Assembly (NCBI GenBank): GCA_023213395.1
Contig: CM041465.1
Span: 32,805,741-32,869,740, forward strand
Source of the DNA: Cycas panzhihuaensis
Lineage: Eukaryota; Cycadophyta
Direction: 5' to 3'
Length of the DNA: 64,000 nucleotides
Part shown: in pieces, positions 1 to 10,905 of the stretch
How positions within the stretch are numbered: the stretch's first letter is position 1
Layout: every line of letters starts with the position of its first letter
Notes under the pieces: model-generated
What the model was told of the DNA's origin: nothing
The model's input: the letters and a program-made list of their open reading frames with translations, nothing else
Database searches by the model: none
Made by a program: the position numbers and the translations under genes

Positions 1-99
1 CCAACCACAGAGATACTTCAAAGCTCAATGTGGATATATCACTTGTGAATTCCCTTCACTAAGTCCTATTGGAATTGCAAATAGTATTACTTCAATCAA

Positions 100-1160
100 T
101 GGATAGTGGATCATGGACATAGGAATAACTCAACATATGACATGCAATCATAGTCTATATCAAACATTTGACTTAAATATTTAAGGAGTTATTCATATGG
201 CTAACAAATCACAACAACCTATTGAAGGAATTAGTAACATTCACCTGAAACTCCTAGGATTAAGAGGGTTTACATTGCTTGATGTCCTATACATACCCAA
301 CCTCAAATAAAACCTACTTTCCTTATCTATACTTGTCTCTCATGGATTTAATCTGAGTGTAATTACAAATGACCAGGCTCTCTAGGTTATTGATTGAGTA
401 GTCTTGACTAGACATCTCATTGGCAAAATCTTTCGATTAAATGACTCTCCATATTCTAAAGCCTATTGTGCCTAAATACCTTGTGATGATGAAGAATTTA
501 CATTTAACATCATCCTGACCTACCTAACATTGTCACTAGAAGCTCTTTGGCATGCTTGCATAGGCCACGTTTACATCGATGGACTTAGAGATCTTTGTAA
601 CACTCTTCCAAGTCTTTCAAAGTTCTCCTTCAGGCCCTTCAAATATAAAGCTTGTATCATTGCCAAATCTCATTGACAACCCTTTCCCAATAGTTAGTGG
701 AAATTAAGCCATCCATTATAATTGGTACACTCCAATCTATGTAGACCAATACCCATTCCTTCATTGAAAGGAAATTTATATTACATCTCTTTATTTGATG
801 ATTTCACTAGGAAAGTATGGGTAGCATTTTTATACAAGAAAGATGAAGCCTTTCTTGTATTCAAAGAATTCAAAGCTCATACTAAAAAAGAGTTAGGTTA
901 TCGATTCAAATATGTTGGAACTAATAATGGTGGTAAATACGCCTCACATGAGTTTGAAAGCTAACTTCAAGACAATGGCATCAAATATCAAACAATAATA
1001 GCAGGTACCCCACAGTAAAATGGAGTTTCCAAGTGTATGAATAAAATAATCATGAACATGGCTTAAGCTATGTTGGTATATAAAAATGTACTTGCCTACC
1101 TATGGACTAAAACCATTTGGATAGTTGTTTATTATATCAATGTTGTTAGCCCATCAAAGG
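100..1160 (+). pseudogene. copia protease, GAG-pre-integrase and integrase core (element H)
   Basis: Protease, which would cleave the Gag-Pol polyprotein, is marked by WIMDIGITQHMT at 107-142; the family's DSGAT is here DIGIT, so the catalytic Ser/Gly context is lost. A GAG-pre-integrase LWHACIGH motif follows near 545. The integrase core (DDFTRKVWVAF, NNGGKY, NGVSKCMN, about 722-1,050) aligns with the family, but all three catalytic acids are changed: VHSN in place of HTD, NNGG in place of DNGG, and Lys in place of the Glu after NGV. PQ*NGV has a stop where the family has a second Gln. The enzyme cannot be active. Confidence 0.8.
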
Positions 1161-2016
1161 AAAGACAATAACCTAATGAAAAGTGGTCAGGAAAAGTCCC
1201 CAGTATTTACTGCTTCAAACTTTTTGGCTCTATAGGCTATGGATATATTCTAGATGCAAATTAAAATAAACTCCAACTAAGGGCACTTAATGTGACTTGA
1301 TGTTACACCAAAAGCCCATGGATGATTTGGGAAGAGGATTCTTCGGTAAGTGAACCAGCCATAGTCTAATACTTAAAGGTATCTTTATCGGATACCCTAT
1401 GGATATGAAAGGGTATGAGGTATTTATACCTTCACAATGAAAAGTCATCATTACCAGAGATGTTATTTATATGGATATAGAAGATCATATGCTTAGACTA
1501 GACTCCAAAATACCCTCATGCCACTACAATGACGTTATCAAGTATGATGTTCAAATTCTAAATTAGGGGGGAGGACACACATAAATTACTCCAAATATTG
1601 GAAGCTAACAATAGAGCCTTGGAGGATATAAGCTATGACTATGAATTAATAAGTGCATATACAACACCATCCTTTGAAGATAGTAGAGTTGACAAAGGTA
1701 AAGCCATTATAGAAAAATGATCCTCTCCACCTTCAGTTAACAAAGGTAAAATAGTGGTAGAAGGACCATCTTCCCCAAGTATTTCAATATACTTCTCACC
1801 AAATGATTATTGTAATAAACAAGATGAAAACCAAGAAGTTAAAGAAATAAGGACCTTATTCCTAACTCAAGGATCTCATGAAGCTGGCCATCTTAATAAG
1901 GATATATGACTAGATGATATGGGTAAAACTAGCACTCAAAGTGCCTATAGAATAAGAATATAGGAATCATTATATACTAAGCTTGAATCGGTAGAACTAT
2001 ACCTTACTCTTAATGA
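1161..2016 (+). pseudogene. copia integrase C-terminal region and linker to RT (element H)
   Basis: Very degraded. A GIFIGYPMDMKGYEVF-like stretch near 1,380-1,420 corresponds to the conserved segment at the end of the copia integrase region. The acid- and Ser-rich linker usual between integrase and RT follows. Many stops; no other domain recognised. Confidence 0.55.
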
Positions 2017-2960
2017 AGAGCCCCTCTCATACTAGGAAGCTATGAAACATACTGTTTAGAGAAATGCAATGAATAAAGAATACTAATATCTCATAAAAAA
2101 TGGTACATGGAAGCTCATTGATCTACTACTTAGCAGAAAGATAGTTTACAATAAATGGGTGTTCAAAAAGAAATACATATTATATGGCACCTTTGAAAAA
2201 TATAAGGTGAGGTTGATAGTTAAAGGATTCATATAAAGGGAAGGCATTGACTACACTAAATCCTTTGCACCTACAGCCAAGTGGCCTAAAATTATAACTC
2301 ATGTAACCTTGGCTACTCAACAGAGTTGAAAAATCCACTAGATTAATATTAAGATCGTGTTTTTCAATGGGGATCTTGAAGAAGAAATTTATATAGCTTA
2401 ACCATAAGGATATGAGATTGAAGGTCAAGACCATAAAGTTTACCTTAAACAAGCCTCTTATGCTTACTTTTCCAAGTTGTCTAAGAGAATGAGGTAACTT
2501 GGATACGAGGTTTGTGACTACTAATATATTAATTCAACACTATTCATTAAGCGCTAAAAAGATAAAGTCAATTATCTCATAATCTTTGTGGATGATATAT
2601 TAGAAATGGGAAATAGTGAACAAGTAATAAGCCAGTTGAAAAAGGACCTTGGTAAAACATTTAAATTTTCTAACCTCAATTTGATAAAATATTACTTAGT
2701 AATTGAAGTAACATAAAAAAATAGAAAATTTTTCCTCTCCCAAGAAAAATACATCAATGATCTTCTAACAAAGTTTCAGTTAGAAGATGCTCAACCAATG
2801 GCTTTACCTATGGACCCTAATACCAAACTCTTAGATGATGGTAACACTAAGGAGGCAAATGCAACACTCTATAAGAAACTTGTAGGTAGTCTCATCTACA
2901 CTACTAATATAAGGCTAGATATTTCATACTCTATCTACATTCTTGTATAATTCATTATAA
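2017..2960 (+). pseudogene. copia reverse transcriptase (element H)
   Basis: RT would copy element RNA into DNA in the virus-like particle. The family landmarks are visible in order: NGTWKLIDL, KWVFKKKY, KVRLIVKGFI, FFNGDLEEEIYIA, VYLKQASY, and the catalytic box FVDD at 2,585-2,596 (family YVDD). LLTKFQLEDAQPMALP and GSLIYTTNIRLDISY mark the thumb. Stops fall at expected Gln codons, for example in the stretch read as A*P*GYE near 2,398, where copia elements usually have Gln-Pro-Gln-Gly. RT is in the same frame as the upstream integrase and downstream RNase H. Confidence 0.85.
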
Positions 2961-3029
2961 ATCCTAAGCAGAATCATTGTCAGACTACAGTTTAAGTGTT
3001 AAAATACCTAAAGATAACTAACAAATTTG

Positions 3030-3502
3030 ATATGTTGTATAAACTTAATAATGAATTTAAACTTTCTGCATACATAGACTTGAACTTTATAGGAGATAAA
3101 GATATAGGAAGATCTACATCTAGGTATGTAACATTTCTTAGAATAGCACCAATATCATGGAGATCCAGATGGTAGAAGATAGTTGCTAATTCAACTACCA
3201 AAGCTAAATACATTACTACTTCTAAGACTAGTAAGGAGGTGATATGGCTTAGAAAATTATTGAAAATATTAAATATTACTGAAATAAGTTCTACTGGCCT
3301 TTATGTGGATAATCAATCAGTAATCTACATGGTAAAAAATCTTGTATTTCATGATCATACCAAACACATAAGTACAAAAGTCCACAGGATTAGAGAACTA
3401 GCTTATAATAGTATAATTCAACTAGAATACTACCTCATAGTAGATCAAGTGGATGATCAAAGAAGATGGCAACAAGATCATCATACTCTATTTTATTCAT
3501 GA
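3030..3502 (+). pseudogene. copia RNase H (element H)
   Basis: RNase H would degrade the RNA strand of the hybrid. SAYIDLNFIGDKDIGRSTS near 3,065-3,120 matches the family's segment around the first catalytic Asp. The KAKYITT motif near 3,203 corresponds to the family EAEY, with the catalytic Glu turned to Lys. DNQSVIYMVKN, HTKHIS and VHRIRE near 3,307-3,400 are the conserved end of the domain, and LYVDNQSV retains the Asp. The 3' end is clear because the polypurine tract and LTR follow within 400 bp. Confidence 0.8.
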
Positions 3503-3642
3503 AAATCCCTTGTGAGCATAGAAGAATAAGAGTAAGTCTCTACTCTATCTTATTTGTAAAAACCCCAAGTGGGCATAGAAGGATAAGAGTTGTACTAGTT
3601 TTCGAAAATTAAAACCTATGAAAACCCAGAAGGGCATAGGGG
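3501..3642 (+). repeat. three-rung degenerate repeat downstream of H RNase H
   Basis: Three imperfect copies of an A-run, C-run, AAGNGGGCATAG unit start near 3,501, 3,556 and 3,620, about 58 bp apart. They lie in the non-coding stretch between RNase H and the polypurine tract. Their role is unknown. Confidence 0.6.
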
Positions 3643-3890
3643 ATAATTAAATGGTATATGGAGACTCAACAAATCAAGTTGCATATTTAAGCTACTTGGC
3701 TATCAAGCTACATCAAGAGTCATCTTAGCCATTTTGATTTATAAAAGGGGATATAGATCTTAGAAAGTTTGTGGGTTTTTATTCCCCATAAGGGTTTTCC
3801 CACAAAAGTGCCATTAGAATTTTAATGTAATAATGAGGCTCAAATGAAGACCTCATAGAATAGATTTTCTTAAAATGGCATTCCACCATT

Positions 3891-3900
3891 AAGGGGGGGA
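3891..3900 (+). other. polypurine tract of element H
   Basis: AAGGGGGGGA directly before the TG that opens the 3' LTR; the primer site for plus-strand DNA synthesis. Confidence 0.75.
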
Positions 3901-3901
3901 T

Positions 3902-4175
3902 TGAAAGAGGTTATGTATTAAGGTCATTTATGTAGATTAATTAAGTGACCTTAGGGTATATTGTTAGTGAAATGTGCTTTATATGTATTTGGTTATAATT
4001 TCATATTCATGTCATTAGGTAGGAAAATCTTAACCATAATGCTCACCCTCAATAATAAAAGGTGAAATCTCAAGGAGGGAGTCATTATTCTTTCTTAGCT
4101 CTAAGTTTTACTCTCATATCTTATTTTCATCTTTTTTTTATTCTCCATTAACATTATGTGTATGTGAGTGGTTCA
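3902..4175 (+). repeat. 3' LTR of copia element H
   Basis: Starts TGAAAGAGG right after the polypurine tract. The right end is placed at GGTTCA because minus-strand integrase of element A resumes immediately beyond it. No second LTR is in the window, so the end is an inference. Confidence 0.5.
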
Positions 4176-4860
4176 TTCTTTAGATCTATCCTTCTTTTAT
4201 AAGTGAGGGTATATCTATGGGTCCATATAAATCTGTATAGATTAGTTGGAGGGGACCTTGGGCTCTATAGCTATTATTTAAAAGTTTTCTCTATGTTGCT
4301 TTCCAAGTAGACATCCTTCACATATTTCTTTATTTCCTTCAATGGTAGGTAAACCTTTAACTATTTCCATTCTTTTCATTAGGGCTAAGGTACTATAGCT
4401 TAGATGACCAAATCATTTGTGTCATGTGTCACTTCCAACTTTAGTAGAGGCTTTCAAAGTATAGTTATCTATTAGAGAAATGACTAGTTTAAATAGTCCG
4501 TTACTAGTCGTTTATCCCTTAGCTATAAGAGCTTTATTCATCCTTTCGTCTTTAATTATATATTCACCATTATTAAATACATCCTTGTAATCCTATTCCA
4601 TCATCTAACTTACTAAAAGTAGGTTCTTTTTTAAGGTAGGTACATGCAACATGTTAGTAATGTATCTAATTTATCCTAATTTTGTGGTTATAATAATATT
4701 ACCTTTGCTAATAGACTCATGTGTAGTGTTATCCCTAAACATAATCTTCCCTTTTTTAGTTATATCAATGGTTTTAAAATTTTCCTCCTTATAAGACATA
4801 TAGGTTGAGCACCCTGAATCTATATACTAGCTATCCTCTTCTTCACTAGCTACAAGGCTC
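4176..4860 (-). pseudogene. copia protease, pre-integrase and integrase N-terminus (element A)
   Basis: Read on the minus strand, IDSGCSTYM at 4,797-4,823 is a copia protease active site with the DSG triplet intact. It is followed by the usual LHVPTLKKNLLLVS stretch of the protease/pre-integrase region. GKQHRENF and SIQIYMDP near 4,210-4,320 correspond to the pre-integrase GK.HR motif and the integrase HTDLCGP motif, the latter with its catalytic Asp replaced. Sequence stops at the H LTR, so the integrase core is missing. Confidence 0.7.
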
Positions 4861-5990
4861 AATAAGAAAAGTCTATCATTATCTCTACTTTTAGTTATAA
4901 TATTGGTAGCTCCTCTTTGTTGACTTGCATTTTTGGAAAATCCACAGTCCTCTATGTGTCTAAATTTATGGTAATATGAGCATTGGATTGGTCCTCTACA
5001 TTTTTTACTATAGCTTTTTCTTCTAGAGGTTCGTCTTCCTCTAGAGGTTGATCTTCCTCTTTCAAAGAATGAGGTTTGATTTTATCCTTGATAATTCATA
5101 TGATTTTATCCTTTAAAACATTGGCTTAGTCTTGGATAACTTCCTTGTCCTTGACAATTATTATGTCCATAGCAACAATAATTTTGTTATTGAGTTCTAC
5201 CTTGATTATGGAAGTTGTTCCTCCTGTGGTACCTCTAATTTAGTGGTTGGTATCTTTGTGATGAGGTTCTTGATATTTTTGGATTGATTCTTAATATCTA
5301 TAATTTGATTCTTGATATGTCCTTTAGTTTCTTTCTTCTCTTCTAGGGGATGGATCCCTCTCCTTAGAGCTTTATCCTTGGTTACTTTACTTAATCCTTA
5401 CCTTTGTGGTAAAGGTATATTCTAAGGTTTCGTATCCACCCTTCTTCTCTTCAACTATAAGAAGTATGGCACTCAATTGTTTAATCTTAAGGGCACTTAG
5501 ATCCTTTGAAACTTCAATGCTTTTAGATACTATTTCAAATTTTTTAACTTCTCTAACACATATTAATATCTTTCTACAACCCTTTATTTGGTCAACACTT
5601 CTCTAATGGATCTTATCTGATTGACTAAGTCTTAGACCTTGATGATGAATTCATTGGCACTTTCTCTTAGTGACATCTTCAAGTTCTCAAATTTTCTTCT
5701 AAGGGATTAGAGCTTAGTAGATGTGACTCATTTATAAATCAACTTTAGAGTATCTCAAGCTTCCTTTGATATAGACTTTAGGGAATATGTGGTTCTCTAG
5801 AGCACAAAAAATAAGAGCTAAAGCTTCATAGTCCTTTTTAACACATTCTCTATAAACTAGTTTCTCATCCAAACTGGTTTTTCTAACAATGTCATTAAAT
5901 CTATCTTTGACAAATTCCCATATATCTTTAGCTATAAAGATTGGTTTCATTCTCTTACTCTAATTAAAGAAATTAGTTCTATCAAATTTG
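4861..5990 (-). pseudogene. copia gag with zinc-knuckle remnant (element A)
   Basis: Capsid/nucleocapsid precursor. The best-preserved part is 5,732-5,950, with DIWEFVKDRF, DEKLVYRECVKKDYEAL and ALENHIFPKVY, typical of the plant copia gag (UBN2-type) domain. The C-terminal end carries CSYYHKFRHIEDCGF near 4,940-4,985, a CCHC zinc knuckle with the second Cys changed to Tyr. The ATG at 5,948-5,950 opens the readable segment, but the native start could lie slightly upstream. Several stops and at least one frame change separate the domain from the knuckle. Confidence 0.7.
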
Positions 5991-6637
5991 GGCATGATTA
6001 TGTTCCCAAAGTTTATTACCATTGTAAATTCAACTATCTTTAGTATACCCTAAAAATTTAAATATATTTATGTCCTATCTACCTAGGGGGTTTCTACTCT
6101 AGAGTTTTAAGTCTTAAGGTCTCCAAGAAAAACTTTCGGTTGCTATTCTATCTAATAGAACCTACTTATAAGTGGCAAACTAAATACCCAATATACTAGT
6201 AAGTAAGCTCAAGGCTTGATATACCTTAGTATGCATACTACAAAAAAAGTTGAAGATCCCACTAATTTATTGATCCACCTATGTTGGACTTATACCTAAT
6301 GACAAATCTAGCATTAAGAGCTTGACCAACCAAGGCACTCACCCCCTCTAGGTCTAGCCTAGTCTCCAAACTCTAAATGCAAAAAGGTTCTCCACCTTAG
6401 CTTGCCACTTATTACACTTGTTAACTAATGATTTTCTTAATAACTTAGAGTACACTAAAGACATATGCAAGGTGGTAACTTTAGTGGTCCTAATTATTCC
6501 CCTTGTAGGGTTGGAAGATAGGGTGGTTGATTCAAGAGTTACCTTATTAATACATAAAAATCAATACTAATTATAGTCTTCTTTACAAACAAGGTTCCGT
6601 TTATTAAAAATTTAAAAAACTTGTAAGTAAATAAAAT

Positions 6638-6700
6638 GGAATAAAATTAAATAAAATTAAATAAATTAAATTAAATTAAATTAAATTAAATTAAATAATA
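6638..6700. repeat. (AAATT)n-like simple repeat
   Basis: Imperfect run of AAATT/ATAAAATT units in the leader of element A. Confidence 0.8.
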
Positions 6701-7383
6701 CTAAATGCAATAATTCAAAGTGTTAAAAGTGTTTAGAGAGCTCTTGTTTATGAAAGTTTGACCCAAGATTGTTTACTTCACTTTCAAGAGCAAACCTACA
6801 TAAAATCAATCACAAATCTTTGAGTTGAAATAATAGACTAAAATTCACTAATAATAGTTAGTATAATGATGTAGTACCAATATCCTTGAAGAAACTTAAA
6901 AAATAGATTTAAAAATAATGAAAATTACTCAAATAAGGATAAATCAAGTAGATCAAATTAAGTATATTAAAAGTCCTATAAAATAGCATCAAATTAATCT
7001 CAAACTAATTCTAAATTAAGAGCATTGAATTAACTTTCTAGCAGTTTAAACTATTTGAAAAATAGACTCATCGATTGAAAGTTATTATAAAAAGAGTGAA
7101 AACATCTCTTTATGGCAAAAAATCAAAGAAGGGAAACCTTAAGCCCATTTAGCAAGTTAGCCCCTGGTCACCGGGTCATTGCACATGACCACCTGCTAGT
7201 GGAAAGGGGGCTATAGACTTCAAAATTTATAAAATATGTTTAAATTACTTAAAACCAAAATTATAAAAAATAACTTATAGGAATTTGAAATCTACCCCTT
7301 TTTGTAAAAGAACAAGGTCACATGGACTTAAAAGGAGACCATAGGCTAATGAGTGAAGGGTAATAAACTTCAAATTATATCAA

Positions 7384-7430
7384 ATTTAATTTAATTTAAT
7401 TTAATTATATATATATATATATATATATAG
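7384..7430. repeat. (TTTAA)n followed by (AT)n microsatellite
   Basis: TTTAA units to 7,404 and then a pure AT run. Element B has an (AC)n run at the corresponding place in its leader. Confidence 0.85.
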
Positions 7431-8190
7431 AACAAAAATTAAAATGATAAATGGTGAATGCACAGTGCATAAAAATAAGTGAACAATTTGATTAAATTGA
7501 TCAAAAAATCAATCAAATGCTCCAAAAAAATGATCGATCACATCTATATTAGTTGGCTAATTAAAAATATTCAAAAAATTTTAAATTTTGAGTACTAAAA
7601 ATTTAAAAAAATCAATAAAAAATCAAAACGAGTGATAAGTTTTTATAAATTCATGAGGTAGATGAACTTTAGATACAGAGTTCTCGTAAACAAAGCAATG
7701 AAAATCTGAACTATCTTCTCCACTATAGAGAGAACTCGTCCATAAATAGAATGAGTGGTCATATGTTGAGGTTTTGATCACTAGTTTATGAGTGGGATTA
7801 TGTTGAAATGAGCACACTCTGTTGATCCTAAAGCTATAAATAAAATCAATTGAATTAATTATAAAATCTTTGAGATTTGAGTTAAAACTCCTCCAAATCA
7901 TTGTCAATCTGCACACAATCAAGATTACTATAGAAATTCATGAGTTAATAGATTATGATAGCCACACAATCTATACAAACTATACACAGGTTATGCAATC
8001 ATAAACTAAAACATAACATATATAAAAAATGAAATGTAAGATGGATATTTAAGTAAGGTTAAGAATATATAAAGGATTTTCATAAAATAACCCAACTGCA
8101 ATATTTTTATGCAAGTCTTTCATACAAACTACCTATAATATTTACGTAATATTAAGAATATATAAAAGGCTTTAATAAAAGACAAATATG

Positions 8191-8208
8191 ATGGCTTTGA
8201 TACTAAAT
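8191..8208 (-). other. primer binding site of element A
   Basis: The minus strand reads TTAGTATCAAAGCCAT, a decayed form of the initiator-Met-tRNA complement TGGTATCA common to plant copia elements. It sits 2-3 bases inside the LTR edge. Confidence 0.55.
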
Positions 8209-8210
8209 CA

Positions 8211-8499
8211 TGGAGCAAGGATGTCATAGTAGAGAAATTGATTACAAAGCCATCATAAATAAACTCAAAACATTAATAAATTTTCAAAATAATGTTGGCA
8301 TTGTTCAAAAACACCTTTGGGCCATGAGGTTCATTTAAATATATGGGACATTATGCTTGCCCAATATCTATAAATATTGGTGTTAAAAAACACCATTAAA
8401 AATATGTAGGTGGTCAGCTAAGGTGGCTAGAGTTAGCTCCACACCACCCAATATTGACACACCCTTTGAGGAATTAACCTAATGAACATTATTCCAACA
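8211..8499 (-). repeat. 5' LTR of copia element A
   Basis: On the minus strand it opens TGTTGGAATAATG and closes TTGCTCCA (TG...CA) directly before the PBS. The second LTR is not in the window, so the boundaries rest on the PBS and on chromovirus sequence resuming at 8,500. Confidence 0.55.
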
Positions 8500-8695
8500 G
8501 ATGAGAGAGGGCATCGATGATAATATTGTCCCATTCCTTCTTATTTATTATGGTGAAATTAAACACCTAAGTTTAATCTATCCATTTGGCTTATTATTCA
8601 AATAAAACCAATTAGTTATGAAGATGACAAATGTAATGATGGTTTGTTAAAATGATAAATTTATCTTTCTATTTACCTTGTGGGATGTACAATGG
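8500..8695 (-). pseudogene. second copy of chromovirus RNase H end
   Basis: Minus-strand translation gives KFIILTNHHYICHL, AKWID, VFNFTIINKK and NIIIDALSHL, the same end-of-RNase-H landmarks seen once already at 9,090-9,270. It is therefore not the continuation of integrase but part of another chromovirus copy abutting the first. Confidence 0.65.
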
Positions 8696-9060
8696 TTGAA
8701 GGAAGCCTAGTTGGGGTTTTGTTATATTGGCATGTGTCACATTCTAAGACAAAGGTAAGGATGGTATATTTCATTACTAGCCAAAAGAAATTAGAACGTA
8801 TCCTATGGTAAGTTTTTATCAAAACCATAATGACCACCAAGAGGGGAAGAATGATATTTTGATAAAATTCATGGTATGAAAGCTGAGCAGGGGTGTACGA
8901 ATATGCGATTTTAGTATAAGAGAATATTATTATGGATGGACCAATCCTTATGAGTGTGGACTTTATTAGTGTAGTATGCGAAATCAGGTTGGGTTTGGTT
9001 AGCCATGGCTAAATCTTATATCCATATTGGTTGTGGGGAAGAAATGGCATAAATAGTGGG
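8696..9060 (-). pseudogene. chromovirus integrase HHCC zinc finger (element G)
   Basis: The N-terminal zinc-binding domain of integrase, which helps the enzyme bind viral-type DNA ends. The minus strand reads HPCSAFIPQILSKYH-like sequence, then SSPLGGHYGFDK and a degraded C..C segment followed by PLYIPQGK. Spacing after RNase H is normal for chromoviruses. The catalytic core does not follow; sequence jumps to a second RNase H end near 8,695. Confidence 0.7.
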
Positions 9061-9740
9061 GTCCTCAGTGTGACTAGTGTTATCGTCAAGTATAGGTGAA
9101 GGTAGCCTTGAGAGAGCATCTTCTATAATGTTATCTTTCCCCTTTTTATATGTGATTGTGAAATTCAAAACTTGGAGGTGGTCAACCCATTTAGCCCACT
9201 CTTCCGAGAGGACTGGTGGATCTAGTAAGCAGCAAAGGCTATGATGATCAGTGAGGATAGTAAATTTAGAACCAAGTAGACACTATCACCATTTGTCAAC
9301 AGCATGGATGATGGCCTACATTCCTTTTTGATAGATAGATAGTCTACACTCATGATCTTTGAGTTTCTTACTTTCGAAGGTGATGGGGTGGAAGTCCTAC
9401 ATTAAGATTGCACCTAATCCCAACCCAGAGGCATTACATTCTAATTGGAAAGGCCAAGTAAAGTCAAGAGAGGCCAAAACTAGGGTAGTTGTCATGACCT
9501 CCTTTAGATGGAGAAAGGCCTCATTAGCTAAGGGGGACCATTAGAAGGAAACCTTCCAAAGTAAGTGGGTTAAGGGGGTGGTTAGTGTGGCATAATTTTG
9601 AACGAACTGATGATAGAATCCAGTAAGTCCTAGGAAAGCCCACAATTGGGTCAGGGTTTTTGGGGTTGGCCAATTAGTAATGACAGAGATTTTATTAGGA
9701 TCCACTCGAACCCCTGCAAAGGATATAATATGACCAAGGT
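9061..9740 (-). pseudogene. chromovirus RNase H (element G)
   Basis: Landmarks on the minus strand: YLGHIIS, VRVDPNKI, FLGLTGFYHQFVQNYA, WSPLANEAFLHLK, FQLECNASGLGLGAILM, HPITFESKKLKDHE, KFTILTDHHSL, KKGKDNIIEDALSRLPSP. The first catalytic residue, Asp of DASG in the family, is Asn here (CNASG). The frame is contiguous with RT upstream apart from TAG/TAA stops. Confidence 0.8.
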
Positions 9741-10330
9741 ATTATAGTTCAAATTTCCCAAACTCACATTTGGAGAGTTTAGCATACAATTTATTCTCAG
9801 CTAGTATTTGGAGGACTATTTCTAGATGAGGGATATGAGCAGGCATGTTTGAGCTATAGATAAAAATATCATCGAAGAAGACAATGATAAATTTTTGTAG
9901 GTATGGGGAAAAAATCTTATTCATAAGGGACTGAAAGGTGGATGGAGCATTACATAGGCCAAAGAGCATGACCTATAACTCAAAGTAGCCATGGTGGGTT
10001 TGGAAAACTATTTTATGTTGATCCTCTAGTAAGATAGGGATTTGGTAATATCCTAATTGTAAATCGAGTTTGGTGAAAATTGTAGCACCATAGATTTCAT
10101 CTAACATGTCAACGATTTGTGGCATGGGAAACGTATTTTTTATGATGATTTTATTGAGTACACGATAGTCAATGTAAGGTCGAAAAGAGCCATCCTTTTT
10201 GCAAACTAAAATGATGGGTGTTGCATATGGGCTTTTACTAGGTTGGATGATATCCATGTCCAATAATTCCCTCATAATTTTTTTAATTTCATTTTTTTAG
10301 AAATAGGACTTCTTATATGGTTGAATGCTA
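9741..10330 (-). pseudogene. chromovirus reverse transcriptase (element G)
   Basis: Well-preserved RT fingers and palm on the minus strand: IIQPSKSPYATPIILV, CKKDGSFRPYIDYRVLNK, NTFPMPQIVDMLDE, ATIFTKLDLQLGYYQI, HHGYFEL, then VMLFGLCNAPSTFQSLMN. The catalytic box is FFDD at 9,868-9,879, so both metal-binding Asp residues survive. A TAG separates YFEL from VMLFGL where plant chromoviruses have Trp or Glu. Part of a Gag-Pol polyprotein, not a separate gene. Confidence 0.85.
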
Positions 10331-10499
10331 ATTGGGTTATGTGAACTTTGTAACTCAATAGTGTGATAACAACCTCGATTAGGTAGGGGGCTGGTAGGTA
10401 ATGGAGAAAATATAGATTAGTATCAATCTAATACTTGCTAGATATCATGGTGAATACATGAAGGGGCCTGGCTATGGTTAAGATGAACAATGTATCCTA

Positions 10500-10905
10500 T
10501 GTTACTGTTACATTGTCGATGCATTCAAGTGGGTGAGATTACTTTGTTTGAGTAGGCTTGCATCCCATAAAGTTTATGTGAGTAGCCCATGTGATCTTTG
10601 AACATAATGAATGGGGTTATGGGTGAGTTATTAGTGTTATAAGTTCCTAGAGTATGGAGCCATTGTACACTAAGAATTACATTTGACCCACCTATGGACA
10701 GGGTATAAAAATTAAAGACAAGGGTATATGAGCTAATGTGGACCATGAGTTTTTTTATTATTCCAGCACAATGAAGGGTGTGATGACCAGGTAAGGAGCA
10801 AGTAAAGCCTATTTTAGGTTCTATGTAAAGATTTAATTGTCAAGCAATGGAGACATCAATGAAATTTAGTGACACGCCACTGTCTATCAAAATGGTAATT
10901 GGGGT
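10500..10905 (-). pseudogene. chromovirus protease (element G)
   Basis: Aspartic protease that would mature the polyprotein. ILIDSGVSLNFID at 10,863-10,895 contains an intact DSG, with Val in place of the usual Ala. NVILSVQWLHTLGTYN near 10,650-10,700 is the conserved C-terminal ILG-type segment. The linker between protease and RT (10,331-10,500) is short and stop-ridden. Confidence 0.75.

Larger units (their letters stand above)
1..4175 (+). mobile_element. Ty1/copia element H, 3' part
   Basis: Decayed copia element entering from the left edge. Order on the plus strand is protease, GAG-pre-integrase, integrase, RT, RNase H, polypurine tract and 3' LTR, which is the copia order (integrase before RT). 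Protease, integrase core, RT active site and the RNase H end all lie in the same reading frame over about 3.4 kb, although many stop codons interrupt it. The 5' LTR and most of gag are outside the window. It probably inserted into copia element A, whose minus-strand integrase begins where the H LTR ends. Confidence 0.85.
5991..8190 (-). other. long AT-rich leader of element A
   Basis: No convincing coding sequence; a minus-strand reading frame at 7,623-7,922 (99 aa) has no recognised domain and no counterpart seen in element B. The segment 6,050-6,530 is similar to 32,390-32,850 in element B: both contain the CTCCAAGAA block and end with a shared TGCAAGGTGGTAACT-like block and CCTTGTAGGGTTGGAA-like block. 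Simple repeats lie at 6,638-6,700 and 7,384-7,430. Confidence 0.6.
4176..8499 (-). mobile_element. Ty1/copia element A, truncated at its 3' side
   Basis: Minus-strand copia element: 5' LTR at the right (8,211-8,499), then PBS, a leader of about 2.2 kb, gag, protease, pre-integrase and the start of integrase. It stops at the H LTR near 4,175; RT, RNase H and the 3' LTR are absent here and may lie left of the window, on the other side of H. Its leader and gag region are recognisably related to element B (about 32,390-33,430), so the two are members of one family or close relatives. Confidence 0.7.

Noticed and set aside
7623-7922. 99-codon minus-strand reading frame in the leader of A
   Set aside because: No domain and no equivalent in the related B leader.
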